A stretch of 64,000 nt of DNA from Histoplasma ohiense (taxonomy: Eukaryota > Ascomycota > Eurotiomycetes > Onygenales > Ajellomycetaceae), in the NCBI GenBank assembly GCA_017607445.1, contig JAEVHH010000001.1, forward strand, positions 6,324,001 to 6,388,000. The letters run 5' to 3'. Positions 32,283 through 43,748 of the stretch are shown here, one piece after another (positions within the stretch are counted from its first letter, which is position 1; the number at the start of each line of letters is the position of its first letter). A model generated the notes under the pieces. That model was given only the letters and a program-made list of their open reading frames with translations. It was not told where the DNA came from and did not search any database. The translations under genes were made by a program, and so were the position numbers.

Positions 32283-34715
32283 ATGGCGACCGATTCGGGT
32301 TCGGATACCCTACAATGGTCCGCCCAGTTCGCTGTCACCCCTCCGACTCGAACAAACAAATTGCCAGGAGATAAGATTCTTCTGCCTCCCTCCGCACTCG
32401 AACAGCTCCTAGCTGCCGCTCCTATTACTTCTGTAGAATCTACGCATACCCACGCTCTTACACCGCAGTTCGACCCTTTCAACCCGCACACTTTTGCTGC
32501 CGAACGGCGAGCCAGAGAACTATTTGAAGACAGACAGCAGCAGCTCCCAAATCCTCTTACTTTCCGTATAGTTAATCCCTCGAACGGCCGGGTCGTCCAT
32601 GCCGGTATCCGCGAGTTTTCCGCACAGGAGAATGAAGTTGGCTTGAGCTCCTTCCTTCGTCAGAGCCTCGGTCTCGACGATGTCGCTTTCCCCTCTGCCG
32701 GGGAGGAGTCGTCTTCTGATGTGGATATGCTAGAATCTGGGAAGGTTTCGGATATGGCGAAGCGGCCGCTGGTCACTATACATGCGAAACGGCTGCCGAG
32801 GGGGTCCTATGTTCGCCTACGCCCTCTTGAGGCGGGGTATGACCCCGAAGATTGGAAAGCCCTTCTGGAACGACACCTGCGCGAGAACTTCACAACTTTG
32901 ACTCTTGGGGAACTTCTGCTAATTCCCGGGCCCCGAAATGAAAAGTTTAGGTTCCTGGTTGACAAAGTAGAACCCCAAGGGGACGGAATTTGCATTGTGG
33001 ATACCGACCTGGAAGTAGATATCGAAGCGCTGAATGAGGAGCAGGCTCGCGAGACCTTAAAGAAGCGGTTAGCAAAAGCTTCTCGTGCTCCAGGAATAAG
33101 GGGAGGAAGTTCTATAGGTGGGAAGCTATCTCAGGGGCATGAGACTAGCGGCCAAGTGTTACCAGGGCAGTATGTTGACTACGAACTTAACGATTGGGAC
33201 CGTGGCCGTGCTTTCGATGTTGAAATCGATGTAGCAGATGGTGCAGACGTGGACCTATTTATCAGCCCATTTTCAGCAAGACAAAGGAACCGACCCAGGG
33301 ACAATGAACATGTCTTTGGGGATTTCTCAAGCTTCTCCCCGAAGCGAATCTGTCTGCAACCCACTAATGTCGAGCTTCAGGATGCAGAAGCTCTTTATAT
33401 CTCCGTGCGTGCCTACCCAGGAGACACGCCAGATGGCAATGACACTACCTCGACAACTACAACTCCGTTGAAATTCAACCTCCGCACAAAAATTATTATG
33501 CCAGGAGAGACATTGGCTCCCCCGGAGGAAGCCGAACATGATGCAAATGATACCCAATGCAAAAATTGCCACCAATGGATTCCAGAGCGTACCCTTTTCC
33601 TGCATGAAAATTTCTGTCTCCGTAACAACATCCTCTGTCCTAAATGCGAAAACGTCTTTCAAAAACGATCCCCCGAATGGGAAAATCACTGGCATTGTCC
33701 GCACGATTCCTCCTACGGTAACGACCAATCCAGTCAACTAAAACACAACAAAATCTTCCACACACCGCATATCTGTCCCAACTGCCCCTTCACAGCTACC
33801 AGCCTCCCCATACTCGCCCACCACCGCACTTCAACCTGCCCCGCAAAACTCATCCTCTGCCAATTTTGTCACCTCATCGTTCCCCAAAAAGGAGATGCAG
33901 ATCCAGACATGCACGATCCCGAAGTACTACTGTCGGGACTAACCCCGCACGAACTCACCGATGGCGGGCGCACGACCGAGTGTCACCTTTGCAGCAAAAT
34001 CATTCGACTCAAGGACATGAAAACGCACCTGCGCCACCATGACCTGGACCGCCTTTCACGGCCAGCGCCGCGAGTGTGCGCGAACCGCAATTGCGGCCGG
34101 ACTTTACAAGGTGGCACCAATAGTAGTACCATTTCCAACCACAATAATAATAGCAACGACACGCTTGGCCTCTGCACGGGGTGCTTTGGCCCACTCTATG
34201 CGGACGTCTATGATCCTGATGGGAAAGCGCTGCGTCGTCGGATCGAGCGGCGGTATATGACGCAGATGCTAAAAGGATGTGGGAAGGGTTGGTGTCTCAA
34301 CCCATGTTGCAAGACTGGGCGTTCAAATTCTGCTACTTCTACTGTCACATCTTCCGATAACGGTGGTGAAGTAGCACCAGCTCTCACGAGCAAGGAAATT
34401 TCCGCGATGATTAAACCTTTTCTAGACGCTATTAATGTTGGCCCCGCAACCGCAGCAGCAGCCGCGAATACGAATACGTCGCCGTTTTATTTCTGCACAG
34501 ATGAAAAGAGCCAGCAGCGGCGAAAGTTGGCTGAGTTGTTAGCTGCTGAAACTGGAACTGGGGCGGAACTTGGAACTGGCGAGGGCATGAACGATAAGGG
34601 ATACGATGTCGCCTGGTGCATTGCAGCCGTTGAGGCGGGCGCGGGGGACGTAGGGAAGGCGAGAGAGTGGTTGAAGAATTGGGCGCCAGCTAAGGGGGAG
34701 AAAGTCATTCGTTAA
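32283..34715 (+). CDS. UFD1-domain protein with zinc fingers and AZUL-like module
   Basis: Likely a ubiquitin-pathway adaptor. Single exon, 810 residues. The N-terminal half (about residues 10-250) has UFD1-like features: PGDKILLPPSALEQL, LTFRI, the RLPRGSYVRLRPLEAGY segment typical of UFD1-like double-psi barrels, and LTLGELLLI. A middle region follows. Residues ~425-600 carry TRAF-like Cys/His clusters (CKNCHQWIPERTLFLHENFC, CPKC, CPNCPF, CQFC, CHLCSK with LKDMKTHLRHHD). Near residue 663 GCGKGWCLNPCCKTG resembles the UBE3A N-terminal AZUL zinc finger. The C-terminus (YDVAWCIAAVEAGAGDVGKAREWLKNW) looks UBA-like. The domain order suggests ubiquitin or ubiquitin-ligase binding. The founding UFD1 (Cdc48 cofactor) is shorter and lacks the fingers, so no gene symbol is given. 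Confidence 0.85.
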   Translation: MATDSGSDTLQWSAQFAVTPPTRTNKLPGDKILLPPSALEQLLAAAPITSVESTHTHALTPQFDPFNPHTFAAERRARELFEDRQQQLPNPLTFRIVNPSNGRVVHAGIREFSAQENEVGLSSFLRQSLGLDDVAFPSAGEESSSDVDMLESGKVSDMAKRPLVTIHAKRLPRGSYVRLRPLEAGYDPEDWKALLERHLRENFTTLTLGELLLIPGPRNEKFRFLVDKVEPQGDGICIVDTDLEVDIEALNEEQARETLKKRLAKASRAPGIRGGSSIGGKLSQGHETSGQVLPGQYVDYELNDWDRGRAFDVEIDVADGADVDLFISPFSARQRNRPRDNEHVFGDFSSFSPKRICLQPTNVELQDAEALYISVRAYPGDTPDGNDTTSTTTTPLKFNLRTKIIMPGETLAPPEEAEHDANDTQCKNCHQWIPERTLFLHENFCLRNNILCPKCENVFQKRSPEWENHWHCPHDSSYGNDQSSQLKHNKIFHTPHICPNCPFTATSLPILAHHRTSTCPAKLILCQFCHLIVPQKGDADPDMHDPEVLLSGLTPHELTDGGRTTECHLCSKIIRLKDMKTHLRHHDLDRLSRPAPRVCANRNCGRTLQGGTNSSTISNHNNNSNDTLGLCTGCFGPLYADVYDPDGKALRRRIERRYMTQMLKGCGKGWCLNPCCKTGRSNSATSTVTSSDNGGEVAPALTSKEISAMIKPFLDAINVGPATAAAAANTNTSPFYFCTDEKSQQRRKLAELLAAETGTGAELGTGEGMNDKGYDVAWCIAAVEAGAGDVGKAREWLKNWAPAKGEKVIR

Positions 34716-35572
34716 GTTGCCATGAAATGCAATATAGTAAACGTGACTATATGGGCCTAATATCATAGCGGAGGCGGCATCAGCGTAGCGTGTTTTGTCC
34801 CGTCTTCTTTATGCCTTGCGATGAAATGGATTTCTCGAACAGGCAAGAATGCCTAGGTTTTCATGGTTATGTTACAGTGGGATTTTAATTATGTTATAGT
34901 TAGATGGTTGGATATGTTCATATGCGGCAAATTCCTTATTCTGATATTCATATCTCCCTCTCATCTGTTCTTCACAATCTTATATAGCGTTGAGATTTAA
35001 TAGAACAATTGCATCATCGTTGTTGTTGTTTTTATCTCTCCCCCTCCCTTCCCCTCCCCTTCCATATGCTTTTTTTTCCTCTCACTTTCAAGGGGGTTTT
35101 CAACCTAGCTTGCCTACCCGGCACTAATTTTACACGTTCTTTTCTATGCCTACAACATAAAACAAAACAAACATCTCATGAGAAAGGAAATTTTTAATTT
35201 TCTTTTCTGTTCCCCTTCTTGTAAGAAAACCCCCTTCTGTGCCTTCAACAAACCAAGGGACTAGCGAAAAAGCGGACATCATATACAATATCCCCAAAAT
35301 AAAACCAAAGAACAAAGAAATCCTAACCAAAGGAAGCTCTGAGCATATGAAGAGATAAATATATAATTAAGTCAATCGAGTTATCTATCATTTCCAAACT
35401 CAAATTGACTGCAGTCGTAAAGAAGAACAAGACATTAAATGCAAATGGAAAACACCCAGAACATCACCCTTCCCATCTGCTTTCACCTTTGCCTTTCTAA
35501 ATGTCGCATCTCACCCACAAACCCCAGCTCACACACAGCCCACAGCTCACAGATTACACATGGGAAACTAAC
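34716..35572. other. Intergenic: convergent 3' ends
   Basis: This separates the UFD1-like (+) and YIP1 (-) stops. It has C/T-rich and A-rich tracts, and no coding signal is seen. Confidence 0.7.
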
Positions 35573-36708
35573 TCAGCCCCCCGTCGCCTTTGCAACCAAC
35601 GACCCACCACCCCTCGACGAGAAAATGCCCATAATACCAAAAACAACATAAAACAACGCAAGCGGATACGCAACCAGAAACCTCATTCCCCGCATCCGCG
35701 CCACAGCGCAAAACATCCCTGAGCTGCTATACGTGCACCACCCCACCGCGGCTGTCGTTAGCAGGTATCCAAACAGCGTGTCCATGGGTAGAAGAATGCC
35801 TATGCCACTTGTCAACACAAGGGGTAGGAAACAATATCCCAGCACGCTGGCGGAGCGGGGAAACGTGAGGGTTGAGGAGAAGTGTCCCGCGCGGCCTGGG
35901 GCAGCCGATGAGCCGGATGAGCCGGATGGTTTGTCGTGCGGGTGGTAGCCGGCGGTGGCGGAGACGGAGTCGACGAGGGAGGATGTTTCTTGACCTGTGG
36001 AGATGGGGTTTAAGAGCGAAGGGGACATGAGGCTGAGGATGAGGTGGAGGGCAAACGTGCCGAAGACGGCGACGCCGTAGATGTAGCCGTAGAAAACTTT
36101 GCCGGAGAGGAGGAGGAATGTGCCGTAGAGGATTATGTAGAGGAGGGCACCGTAGAGGTCGCTGTCATCCATGAGGTGTTGGTCAACGCGGGCGAAGGGG
36201 TTGAGGACTGTAAGGGTCTAGTTATGTAGTAATTAGTTGCCTGCACGGAAAACGTACTTCTACTGTATATTGAGAGTGGGGGATTTGTTGTATGGACAAA
36301 TAGTAAAAACAAATTTCTCACCTTCTTTCGGATATGGTCGAAATTAACCCCCAACTCCTCCAGCAACGGCGGCTCGCCTTCATATCCCTCTGTCCCAAAC
36401 GCTGCCAACCACCCCGTCCTCAATCCACCTTGCTCGCCCATGCGCCCACTCACGCCGGACGACGAAGCACCAAAAGCAGCAGCACCATATCCGCCAGCCA
36501 CCCCCGAACCTCCCCCGCCAACTGAAAATCCGGGACCAGAGCCTGAAGCTACACCATAGCCGCCATATGTGGCCTGTGAAGGCGTTGTGTGACCAGAAAC
36601 GGATGAGTAGGAGGTAGGATAGAATTGGAGGTTGTGTGCGGATTGCTGCTGGGGCCCTGCGCCGTATGGCTGCTGCTGCTGCTGATGCTGGGAGTAGAAT
36701 TGGGCCAT
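35573..36708 (-). CDS. YIP1: Yip1 family ER-Golgi membrane protein
   Basis: Yip1 binds prenylated Rab/Ypt GTPases and acts in ER-to-Golgi COPII vesicle formation. Exon 1 (36322-36708) starts MAQFYSQHQQQQQPYG and encodes a Gln/Gly-rich cytosolic tail. It ends in the family block EEPPLLEELGVNFDHI-like sequence (here GEPPLLEELGVNFDHIRKK). Exon 2 (35573-36217) continues TLTVLNPF..LMDDSDLYGALLY and the polytopic domain with GKVFYGYIYG and SVLGYCFLPL. The 104-nt intron is GTGAGA..ACTAG. The protein is 343 residues with about five membrane segments. The open frame extends upstream to 36900, but the conserved length and Gln-rich start favour 36708. A low-complexity insert (PSGSSGSSAAPGRAG) lies between membrane segments. 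Confidence 0.92.
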
Positions 36709-37106
36709 TACGGCCGGGATGAGGTATCGTTTGTAGACAGTGAATGAGTGTGTTTGCGAGATGAGTGCGGAGATGAAGAGGGTGGCGGTAGCACTGAGGC
36801 AGTATTCAAGATATGGATTGCTGGTTTGTAGAGTTACCGGGATTGATTTTGAGTGATGATGCCTACTAAGCGACAGACAGAAAGTGACGTATAGATCCAA
36901 GTGATGGCGGTAGTTGGTGATATTATTAGTTAGCTGTTCTTGTCGGTGTAGATTCGTTTGGGCGACGTGGGAAGTTTTGTATGAAATGCCAAGACCGGGC
37001 AGCCAAATTGGTGGAAATAGTGAAATGCCGATTTTTGAAGATACAACGATGGTTTATCACGTTTCTATTACATTTAAAACTGTACTGTACACTACCATTT
37101 CCCCTG
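36709..37106. other. Intergenic between tandem YIP1 and SAM50
   Basis: This 398-bp spacer holds the YIP1 promoter and the SAM50 3' end, both on the minus strand. No other feature is seen. Confidence 0.65.
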
Positions 37107-38959
37107 TTACAAGAAATTGATCCCAATCCCCAATTGCAACCCCTTTCTCCCTTCCTCCCCCTTCCGTGTGACAAGAGGCAAAGATACATTCAACTCACAC
37201 CTCGCAGCCGGATGCGCATACACAAGGCCCAGCCCTGCGGCCATGCTCGGCAACCCATTTTTCAGCTCTGATACTGTCGCGAAAATACTGTCTATAACCT
37301 CCCCTTGCGTCGACGGTAGTTTCCCATTCTTCGTCTTTAGTGACAGCAGGCGGCCACAGTTTACAAAAGCTTGCAGTCTTAGTGGTTTCTCCGCCCCAAC
37401 CCGAGGTAAAGGACATAGAAGGTTTGCGCTGCACGCCGCGAAAACATCTCCCCCTAATGCGTCGTGACCTTCCCGCGGACCGATGCCAGAGAGTCTGAAG
37501 CCGCGCACATCAGTTGGGCCACCTAGTTGGAAGCGGTCGTTAATACGGGAAAGCTGGGGTTTCCGAGCCGCATCCAGACCTAATGGACAGAGCACACCAG
37601 CACGGGCACCTGTTGTTAAGCTGAAGCCGGTGTTCCCTTTCACTCCGGGGATGGGAATCGGTATGGCGCCCTGAGCTTCCACCTCTGATTTCCAGAATGA
37701 TACGTCCCCCTTAAGCGGACCCCAGCCTGCCATCTCATTGAAAGTCCTCATGTAGAATCCTTGCGAGGGCAAGAACGGGTTATCGCGCTGGTCATTGATC
37801 CACGTGTGGCAAATGCTGCTCTTAACACTATCGCCAGCATCCCCACGAACAGTTGGCGAGGCATTCGTAGATAGACCTGTCACTTGCCTCCAGAGTCCGT
37901 TGTAGCCCAGTTCATGTCTGTGTCCGTGGGCGCTAAGCCAGCGGAGCTTAGCCCAGCCTCCCTTGACCGCCTCCTCATGACTCGCCCAGCTCTTCTCCGT
38001 CGAACTTCCAATGCCACCAAATTCACACCTGACATCCGGGTTACTGAGGATAGGTGTTTCGAAGGTGGCCTGGTAGGCGGACTTGGTACGGGTGCCGAGC
38101 GAAGCGTTGATATTCAGTGACTCAGCCCCACCAAAGATATTCCGCCACATAAAGTTGGTGTAGGCGGATCCTTCTGCATTTCCAAGATCCGTGCCGGTTT
38201 TTAGCAGGATACGGGATTTCTCCTTGACGGAGAGGTAGACTTCGAGGTCAGTGGGGCTTGTGGAAGGGTCGACCTGGGAAGGTTTGTCGAGAAAGACGGA
38301 GATGGGTTGTTCGAAGATGTCTGATATTTTTTTTTTTTCATTAGTTTGGTTTATATATCTTTTATTAGACGATAAAGAAATAGAGATGGGTAGCATACCA
38401 AATCGGCTGAGTGTATCCGTGCATACTGAGATTTCCTTTAAGGCTTCCGAGAGAGTATACGGCCGGTGATTATTTGAGCTCAAGAGAGGACTGAGGACTC
38501 TTTCTAGAAAACCTCTCCTTGTATTGTTCGCATTGAGGACTTGGACAGATGAGATTGTGCATGGTAGCGTGGAGTTTTGGTCAATCTAATATTTTGATTT
38601 CATTCATAAGCGTCATTGTTCCAATTGCAAATCGGCTTCCTTTCCAGCGCAACAATTTTGAGGGCGGCATTTTGTTCCGGAACGACGAGGGTCGGAAATA
38701 GTAACAAAAAAAAAGACGAACCAATTCAGCGAGCCGGGCCTGGGCCTTTTGATAGATGGCATTTATTCTCTCATTAACAGCTTGCTGCTGCTCCTCGAGC
38801 AGCTTCGGATCGGCCGACTGTTGCTGCAGCAGTTCGAAGATCTATGGAAAAATCACCACCGCAACAAGTATAGTTTGTCAGCAAGCAAAATAGAGAACTT
38901 GGCATATTACGGATATACTAGATACTCACGTTCTCATCACCTGCAAGCGGGGAACCCAT
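37107..38959 (-). CDS. SAM50: Mitochondrial outer-membrane beta-barrel assembly protein Sam50/Tob55
   Basis: Core of the SAM/TOB complex that inserts beta-barrel proteins (porin, Tom40) into the mitochondrial outer membrane. There are four exons: 38930-38959 (30 nt, MGSPLAGDEN), 38722-38841, 38399-38585 and 37107-38320, giving 516 residues. Introns are 88, 136 and 78 nt. The N-terminal helix and POTRA-like region (IDQNSTLPCTISSVQVLNAN, TLSEALKEISVCTDTLSRF) precede the Omp85 barrel. The barrel holds the family signature FQLGGPTDVRGFRLSGIGPRE and ends ...LQLGIGINFL, a typical beta-signal. Intron 3 (38321-38398) is a multiple of three and stop-free, and its removal gives the conserved DIFEQPISVFLDKP join. 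Intron 2 uses a GTTCGT donor. Divergent from UBC6. Confidence 0.93.
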
Positions 38960-39269
38960 CGCGACGCTCTGCAATGGCTGACCTATATCAGTTGTTTGAG
39001 TCCATCGAAGAATTGCTGATTTGCGGGAAGCGGGAATGGAACCGTACGGTCACGTGAAGTGCAAGCACGACGGTGGTCCAGCTGGCCTTTGCAACCTCAG
39101 CTTCAACCTTTCCACTTCTTCATCCTCGCCATTCTTCTACTTCACTTCCCATTTCATTACCTGACTCCGCCTATTATATTCACATCCTACGAATCCTGTG
39201 CTGTTCTATTTTCGCAACTTCCTACGACTTTGCGCTCCATTCTCTTGTGAGGGACCCACCGTTGGTGAG
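38960..39269. promoter_or_regulatory. 310-bp bidirectional promoter, SAM50 / UBC6
   Basis: The two start codons face apart with only 310 bp between them, and both genes open with a tiny first exon (30 and 27 nt). The plus half is C/T-rich (CTTCTTCATCCTCGCC-type), typical of TATA-less fungal promoters. Shared control is inference. Confidence 0.55.
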
Positions 39270-40284
39270 ATGGCTACGAGAGCCGCCAATAAACGAGTGA
39301 GTGTGCTATCTCTGGAAGTATACGGAAAGAGCATTGGAAATGAGCAGTTACTAACAGTGACATGCGTTTTTTGTAATTAGCTTGTGCGCGAATACCAGAA
39401 CATCCAAAAAAATCCGCCACCATATATTATAGCACACCCATCCGATTCAAATATCCTAGAGTAAACTATTCCACCTGTCCCTCGGCCACTCCAAAAAATA
39501 AAATGAAAGCTGACAATTTACTCACAGATGGCACTACATAATCACCGGGCCTCCTAAAACTCCATATGAAAATGGCCAATACTGGGGTACCCTAATGTTC
39601 CCACCGGAATACCCGTTTGCCCCGCCCGCCATCCGCATGCACACTCCCTCCGGCCGTTTCCAGCCCTCCACCCGCCTCTGTCTTAGCATCAGCGATTTCC
39701 ACCCCAAATCATTCAATCCAGCCTGGGAAGTCTCCACTATCCTCATCGGCCTCCTTTCCTTCATGACCAGCGAGGAGATGACAACCGGATCCGTCAGTGC
39801 CTCTGAGTCTGAACGCAAGATCCTCGCTGCGCGCTCGAGGTGGTGGAACTCGACAGGCGGCGGGTCACATGCTAAAGCAGTGGCAGGCGTGTCGCCGTCG
39901 ACGAGGAGCATTGGGAGTGTGAAAGCTGGCGATGGGGGTCTGAAGTTCCGTACCGAGTGGGCGGAGCTGGACCAGGAGAATTGGAAGTGGATGAGGGAGA
40001 ATCGGGTGGATCCGGCTACGGGTCAATTTTTGCCGGATCCTAGTAGCAGCAGTGGCTCTTCCGCAAATGGCGGGAGTGGGGGAACAACGTGTTCGCCGGA
40101 AGCGAGCGCATTGCGCAGACGACATGCGGGCAGTGCGGCGGGGCTTGGGGCGGTGATGGAAGGCGGTCAGGCTGCACGGGACGTGGGTCAGAGCTGGATT
40201 CGACGACATAAGATGTGGGTTGGGTTGGTAGTGCTGCTGGGATATGCTTTGCTGATTAGATTGTTTGATGACGGGAGTGGATGA
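39270..40284 (+). CDS. UBC6: ER tail-anchored ubiquitin-conjugating enzyme Ubc6
   Basis: E2 of the Doa10 branch of ER-associated degradation. Exons are 39270-39296 (MATRAANKR), 39381-39460 and 39528-40284, with introns of 84 and 67 nt, for 287 residues. The UBC fold is clear: LVREYQNIQKNPPPYI, WHYIITGPPKTPYENGQYWG, MFPPEYPFAPPAIRM, and the active-site segment RLCLSISDFHP. The active Cys falls at residue 87, the same number as in yeast Ubc6. NPAWEVSTILIGLLSFM is diagnostic for Ubc6. A low-complexity linker leads to a C-terminal membrane anchor (MWVGLVVLLGYALLIRLF) with a short lumenal tail, as in tail-anchored proteins. The start uses the ATG at 39270, 25 bp after a CTTGTGAG context. Confidence 0.95.
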
Positions 40285-40864
40285 ATCGAAACGGTTGCGT
40301 TTTGCAGTTTTGGACATGTTGGTGTCTGGTGTCATCTGTCATCTGTCACCCACCATGGATGGGCGGACACGGAAGAAACACAAGAAATTCCAGAACCAAT
40401 TGTGAAAGACTGATTCTTCACAAGTGATCTCATTCGCATCGATATCGGCCTGTCATACCTGGCCTATACTCATACACGACATGCCTTCATGCTCCTGAGA
40501 TGTGGAAGCATCATTCATAATCTTCGCCTGGCTGTATAGAGGGAACATGCTAGTCAATCGACAGGCAAGTGAACGTGCTGTCATTTACTAGGAAAGAAAG
40601 ATTTTTTTTGTCACAATACTCTTGTTTTATAGTTTTTATTTGGAATCTGGGAAAGCGGAGGCGGCGCACGGATTAGGCACAGATGGCTTTGCTTTTCTTC
40701 CCTCTTTTTTCCTTCCTCTCTTTTGTATGTTTACTGCCTTTATCCCTATCTCAGTTAATTATTTGTCCGACATATATTTCAATGCGCTCTCTTAATCCGC
40801 TTGTGCGCTTCTCTATATTGATCCTCAGAGGTTTGCGCATGGATGGATAAGCTTGAAGCACAAC
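40285..40864. other. Intergenic at the edge of the accessory region
   Basis: UBC6 3' flank and T-rich sequence. No coding signal is seen. It marks the boundary between conserved genes and the decayed-gene segment. Confidence 0.6.
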
Positions 40865-42446
40865 CTACACCATTGTCTCATATAGCATCATTAGCAAGTC
40901 ATCTAAAATAATTTTTGAGGAGGATGGTCTGGCTTCCGGATCCCAAGTCAAGAGTTTTCGAATTCAGCTGAGGAAGTGCCATTTTTCTTCTCATTGTGAG
41001 ATTGTGGTGACAAAATCCTCAAGAGAAGCCTTGGGGATTTCTGTTTCGAATGTAAATTTGTCTATGATAGATATGATGTGTGGTTAAGCTCATTCTTTCT
41101 GGCAGGTCTTTGACTAAAAGATCAATGTGCACATAAACCGGAGTCTAGGTACTTACCATATTTGTCAAAATAGGTCAAAAAGACGGGGCTCCGTTGGATC
41201 AATGTAAGGGGTGGAGGCCCAAGATTATGCAATACACTGTGCCAATGCCAGCGGAAGGACATACTGGTTGTGAATGTGATCAATGAGATCAAAAAGATTT
41301 CTGCCTTCCATCAGCTCAAGAGTCTAAAGTCAATAAGATGTCATTATTCCGCGGTGCTGTGGCCCTACTGTATATTTGGAGTTTACTCAAGCCGGAACAG
41401 CTTGCCATGACCCCAATTTACCACATATCAACTGGAAAGCTGAATGGGAGCTTTAATAGAACCTCCGAAGCCCGGTAGATATCTGGCATGCATCATTCCT
41501 GATTCCCACCTTTTTGAGTCAATTTCATTTGACCAAAATCAGTGAGAATAGGAATACCACCAAGTTCCAGAACTGTAGATCGATACCGGTAGACAGGAGC
41601 TGCTCCATTACTGGGAATAATTGGAATACTGGGATTCTGGGGCTCTTGCTCTTCGATGTCTTTGAACGGTGTGTTATCCTCTATCTCAGATAAAACATTC
41701 TGAGGTGAGATATCTTGTGCTTGGTGGTGAGCTTGTGCAGAGCCAATTTCACAACCTCGACTGTGAGTTAGAAAACACAACCCAGTATGTATTATGTTGC
41801 AATTTCCATGCAGCCAGTTCACAGTGAAGAATAAGTGGTGTATTAAGGGTCTCACAAGCAGTTTTAGCACCTTGGCCTGATCTCAGCGAGCTCAAGTCCC
41901 TATATGGCTCAGTTGCAGCAGCATGACACTAAACTACTTTAGTTACAAGTCATGTGCTCAGTGCAATCCTCGGAGCCTCAGCCTCAGCTTGCTGAGATAA
42001 CCTTGGCCTCGGGAAATGTCTTTTATAATTCTCGTAGACTGCCGGCTTGAGGTTTTGAGGAGACACAATAATGGGGACCAGATAGCATGTTAATCTCAAA
42101 TATATCATCCGTAAGACGTGTAACGAGCAATCTAGAGTAATCTTCAGCAGCAGCACATTTCTTCGAGTGCTGGAGCATGGAAACTTCATTGAGTACTCCG
42201 TATGGAGGACGTATTTGCCCCATCATCTGGTGGCGCAAACCTTAAGTGAAGCATATCGGCTCGCCCCCAAGAAAGTGATTTAAACCTCTCATCCCAGACC
42301 AGCCAGACAGTTGAGTATCCCCCATAACATATCTTCGCAATGATTCTATACTGATCCTTGAGTGTGTCACTAATCTTGATGGGGCAATATTGGCGCTGGT
42401 GGTAACATGGCAGTAGCTGCTCTTCAATTCCTTGATGATCAGCCAT
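40865..42446 (-). pseudogene. Second decayed SRPK/CMGC-type protein kinase
   Basis: Read on the minus strand, kinase pieces follow in order but in several frames. An N-lobe part has YRIIAKICYGGYSTVWLVWDE (from 42446). Next are VLNEVSMLQHSKKCAAAED, then FFTVNWLHGNCNIIHT and, after an intron-like stretch, DISPQNVLSEIED. ILTDFGQMKL (DFG loop) follows at about 41520-41545. Downstream, about 41465-40865, are PDIYRASEVLLKLPFSFPVDMW followed by TAA, LELMEGRNLFDLIDHIHNQY, LGPPPLTLIQRSP in a shifted frame, and FVTTIS..LLTWDPEARP with further stops. At least four stops or shifts are present, so no full-length protein can be made. Its order matches the Eurotiomycete SRPK-like kinases; it is not a copy of the first relic. 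Confidence 0.78.
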
Positions 42447-43748
42447 CTTGAGATGACAAACAAAACAGCCGGTGGCAAGGTGGTCGCGTAAATACTATAA
42501 AGCGCCAAACTGGGACAGCAAGATAGGATATTCTGTTAAGGATGCTCCTATTGCATAGCTTCTCTTCCAACATGGACATCACAACAACTCTGTGAGCACG
42601 GCAAGACCGTTCAGAAGGAGAGCTACGCTGCGTCAGGACTCCTTGGCTACCATCTTCCCATCTAGCTGTTCCTTTCTGAAATAGGTCCTTGCACTTCAAC
42701 TGATAATTCTGCTTGCCGTGCTTGCTTAATTGACCAGAAATGCGGGAGCACCGCAATGCTTTGTTTTCCTCATATATGATCATCGCCTTAGCTAGTCTCA
42801 GCTTCGTTCATTTGCCTAAATTATTAAAGCCTGGGTCATGGCATATTACTTTGAAATTGTTTTGGCGACGTCTGGCCTCACAACTGCCAGGCACAAACGA
42901 GCCTTGTGGGCAACTTCCATTATTGATAGCTCAATAGGGTTATTTCTTGTTTTACTTGGCTTGACAGTTGTTGCCTGTATATAACATGACCTGCAGACTC
43001 AAGTTGCGACGGTACGTGCCTTGACTCCTGCATCATCACCTGCTACTTACACGCTGCTAGCTTCAGATCGCTATAATAAGTCTAAGAATGGTGGCAGTTT
43101 CATTCTATGTTTTTTGAGATCCGGAATGCAGTATGGACGTGTTACTTTCACATGAACATGTTCAACCATAAGTGCAGAATATGTCTATGGCAAATGATAC
43201 ATTACACAAGTTGGAGGGATTGGATTGGGTGATTTGTCCCCTCTATATCATCATGTTGCTGGTCCCTAACAACACATGAGAGAAAATAAGGATGACCATG
43301 CTTTATGTCTTCACGATGTGGCTAAGATCCCCCGTGTCCGTAAGATGCAACTCATCTCTTTGATCTCTTTTCCCTTTGAATGCCTCCAATACATCTGCAC
43401 TGGCCTGATAAATAACAGGGCTCCCTCTTCAACTAAGCAGATTTTACGCACTCAACCGCATGCATGCTGATGGACATGCTATTGCAGAAGTTATCACAAT
43501 ACTTAGGAAATTTATGCCACACTGCACAGACTTTCAGCTGCATGCTTGAAACCAAATTAGCAAATGTGGTAGTGGACAGAGCTGCATTTTGAGCCTAGTT
43601 TCGTGGGTCAGACAGGTGCCATTTGACTTTGGCAAGAGATTAATACAGATCAGGTTCCCATGGTGTTTTCTTTAACCCAGTATTCCTCAGACCTTTTTTT
43701 TTTGGTGGCTTGTATATCTTCATTGAACACATCCGGCAAGACTTCAGA
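42447..43748. other. Gene-poor 1.3 kb spacer in the accessory region
   Basis: No supported coding region is seen; open frames are short and unremarkable on both strands. It could hold further decayed sequence, but I cannot identify any. Confidence 0.5.

Noticed and set aside
35439..35948. Plus-strand frames opposite YIP1
   Set aside because: Antisense shadows of the conserved YIP1 coding sequence.
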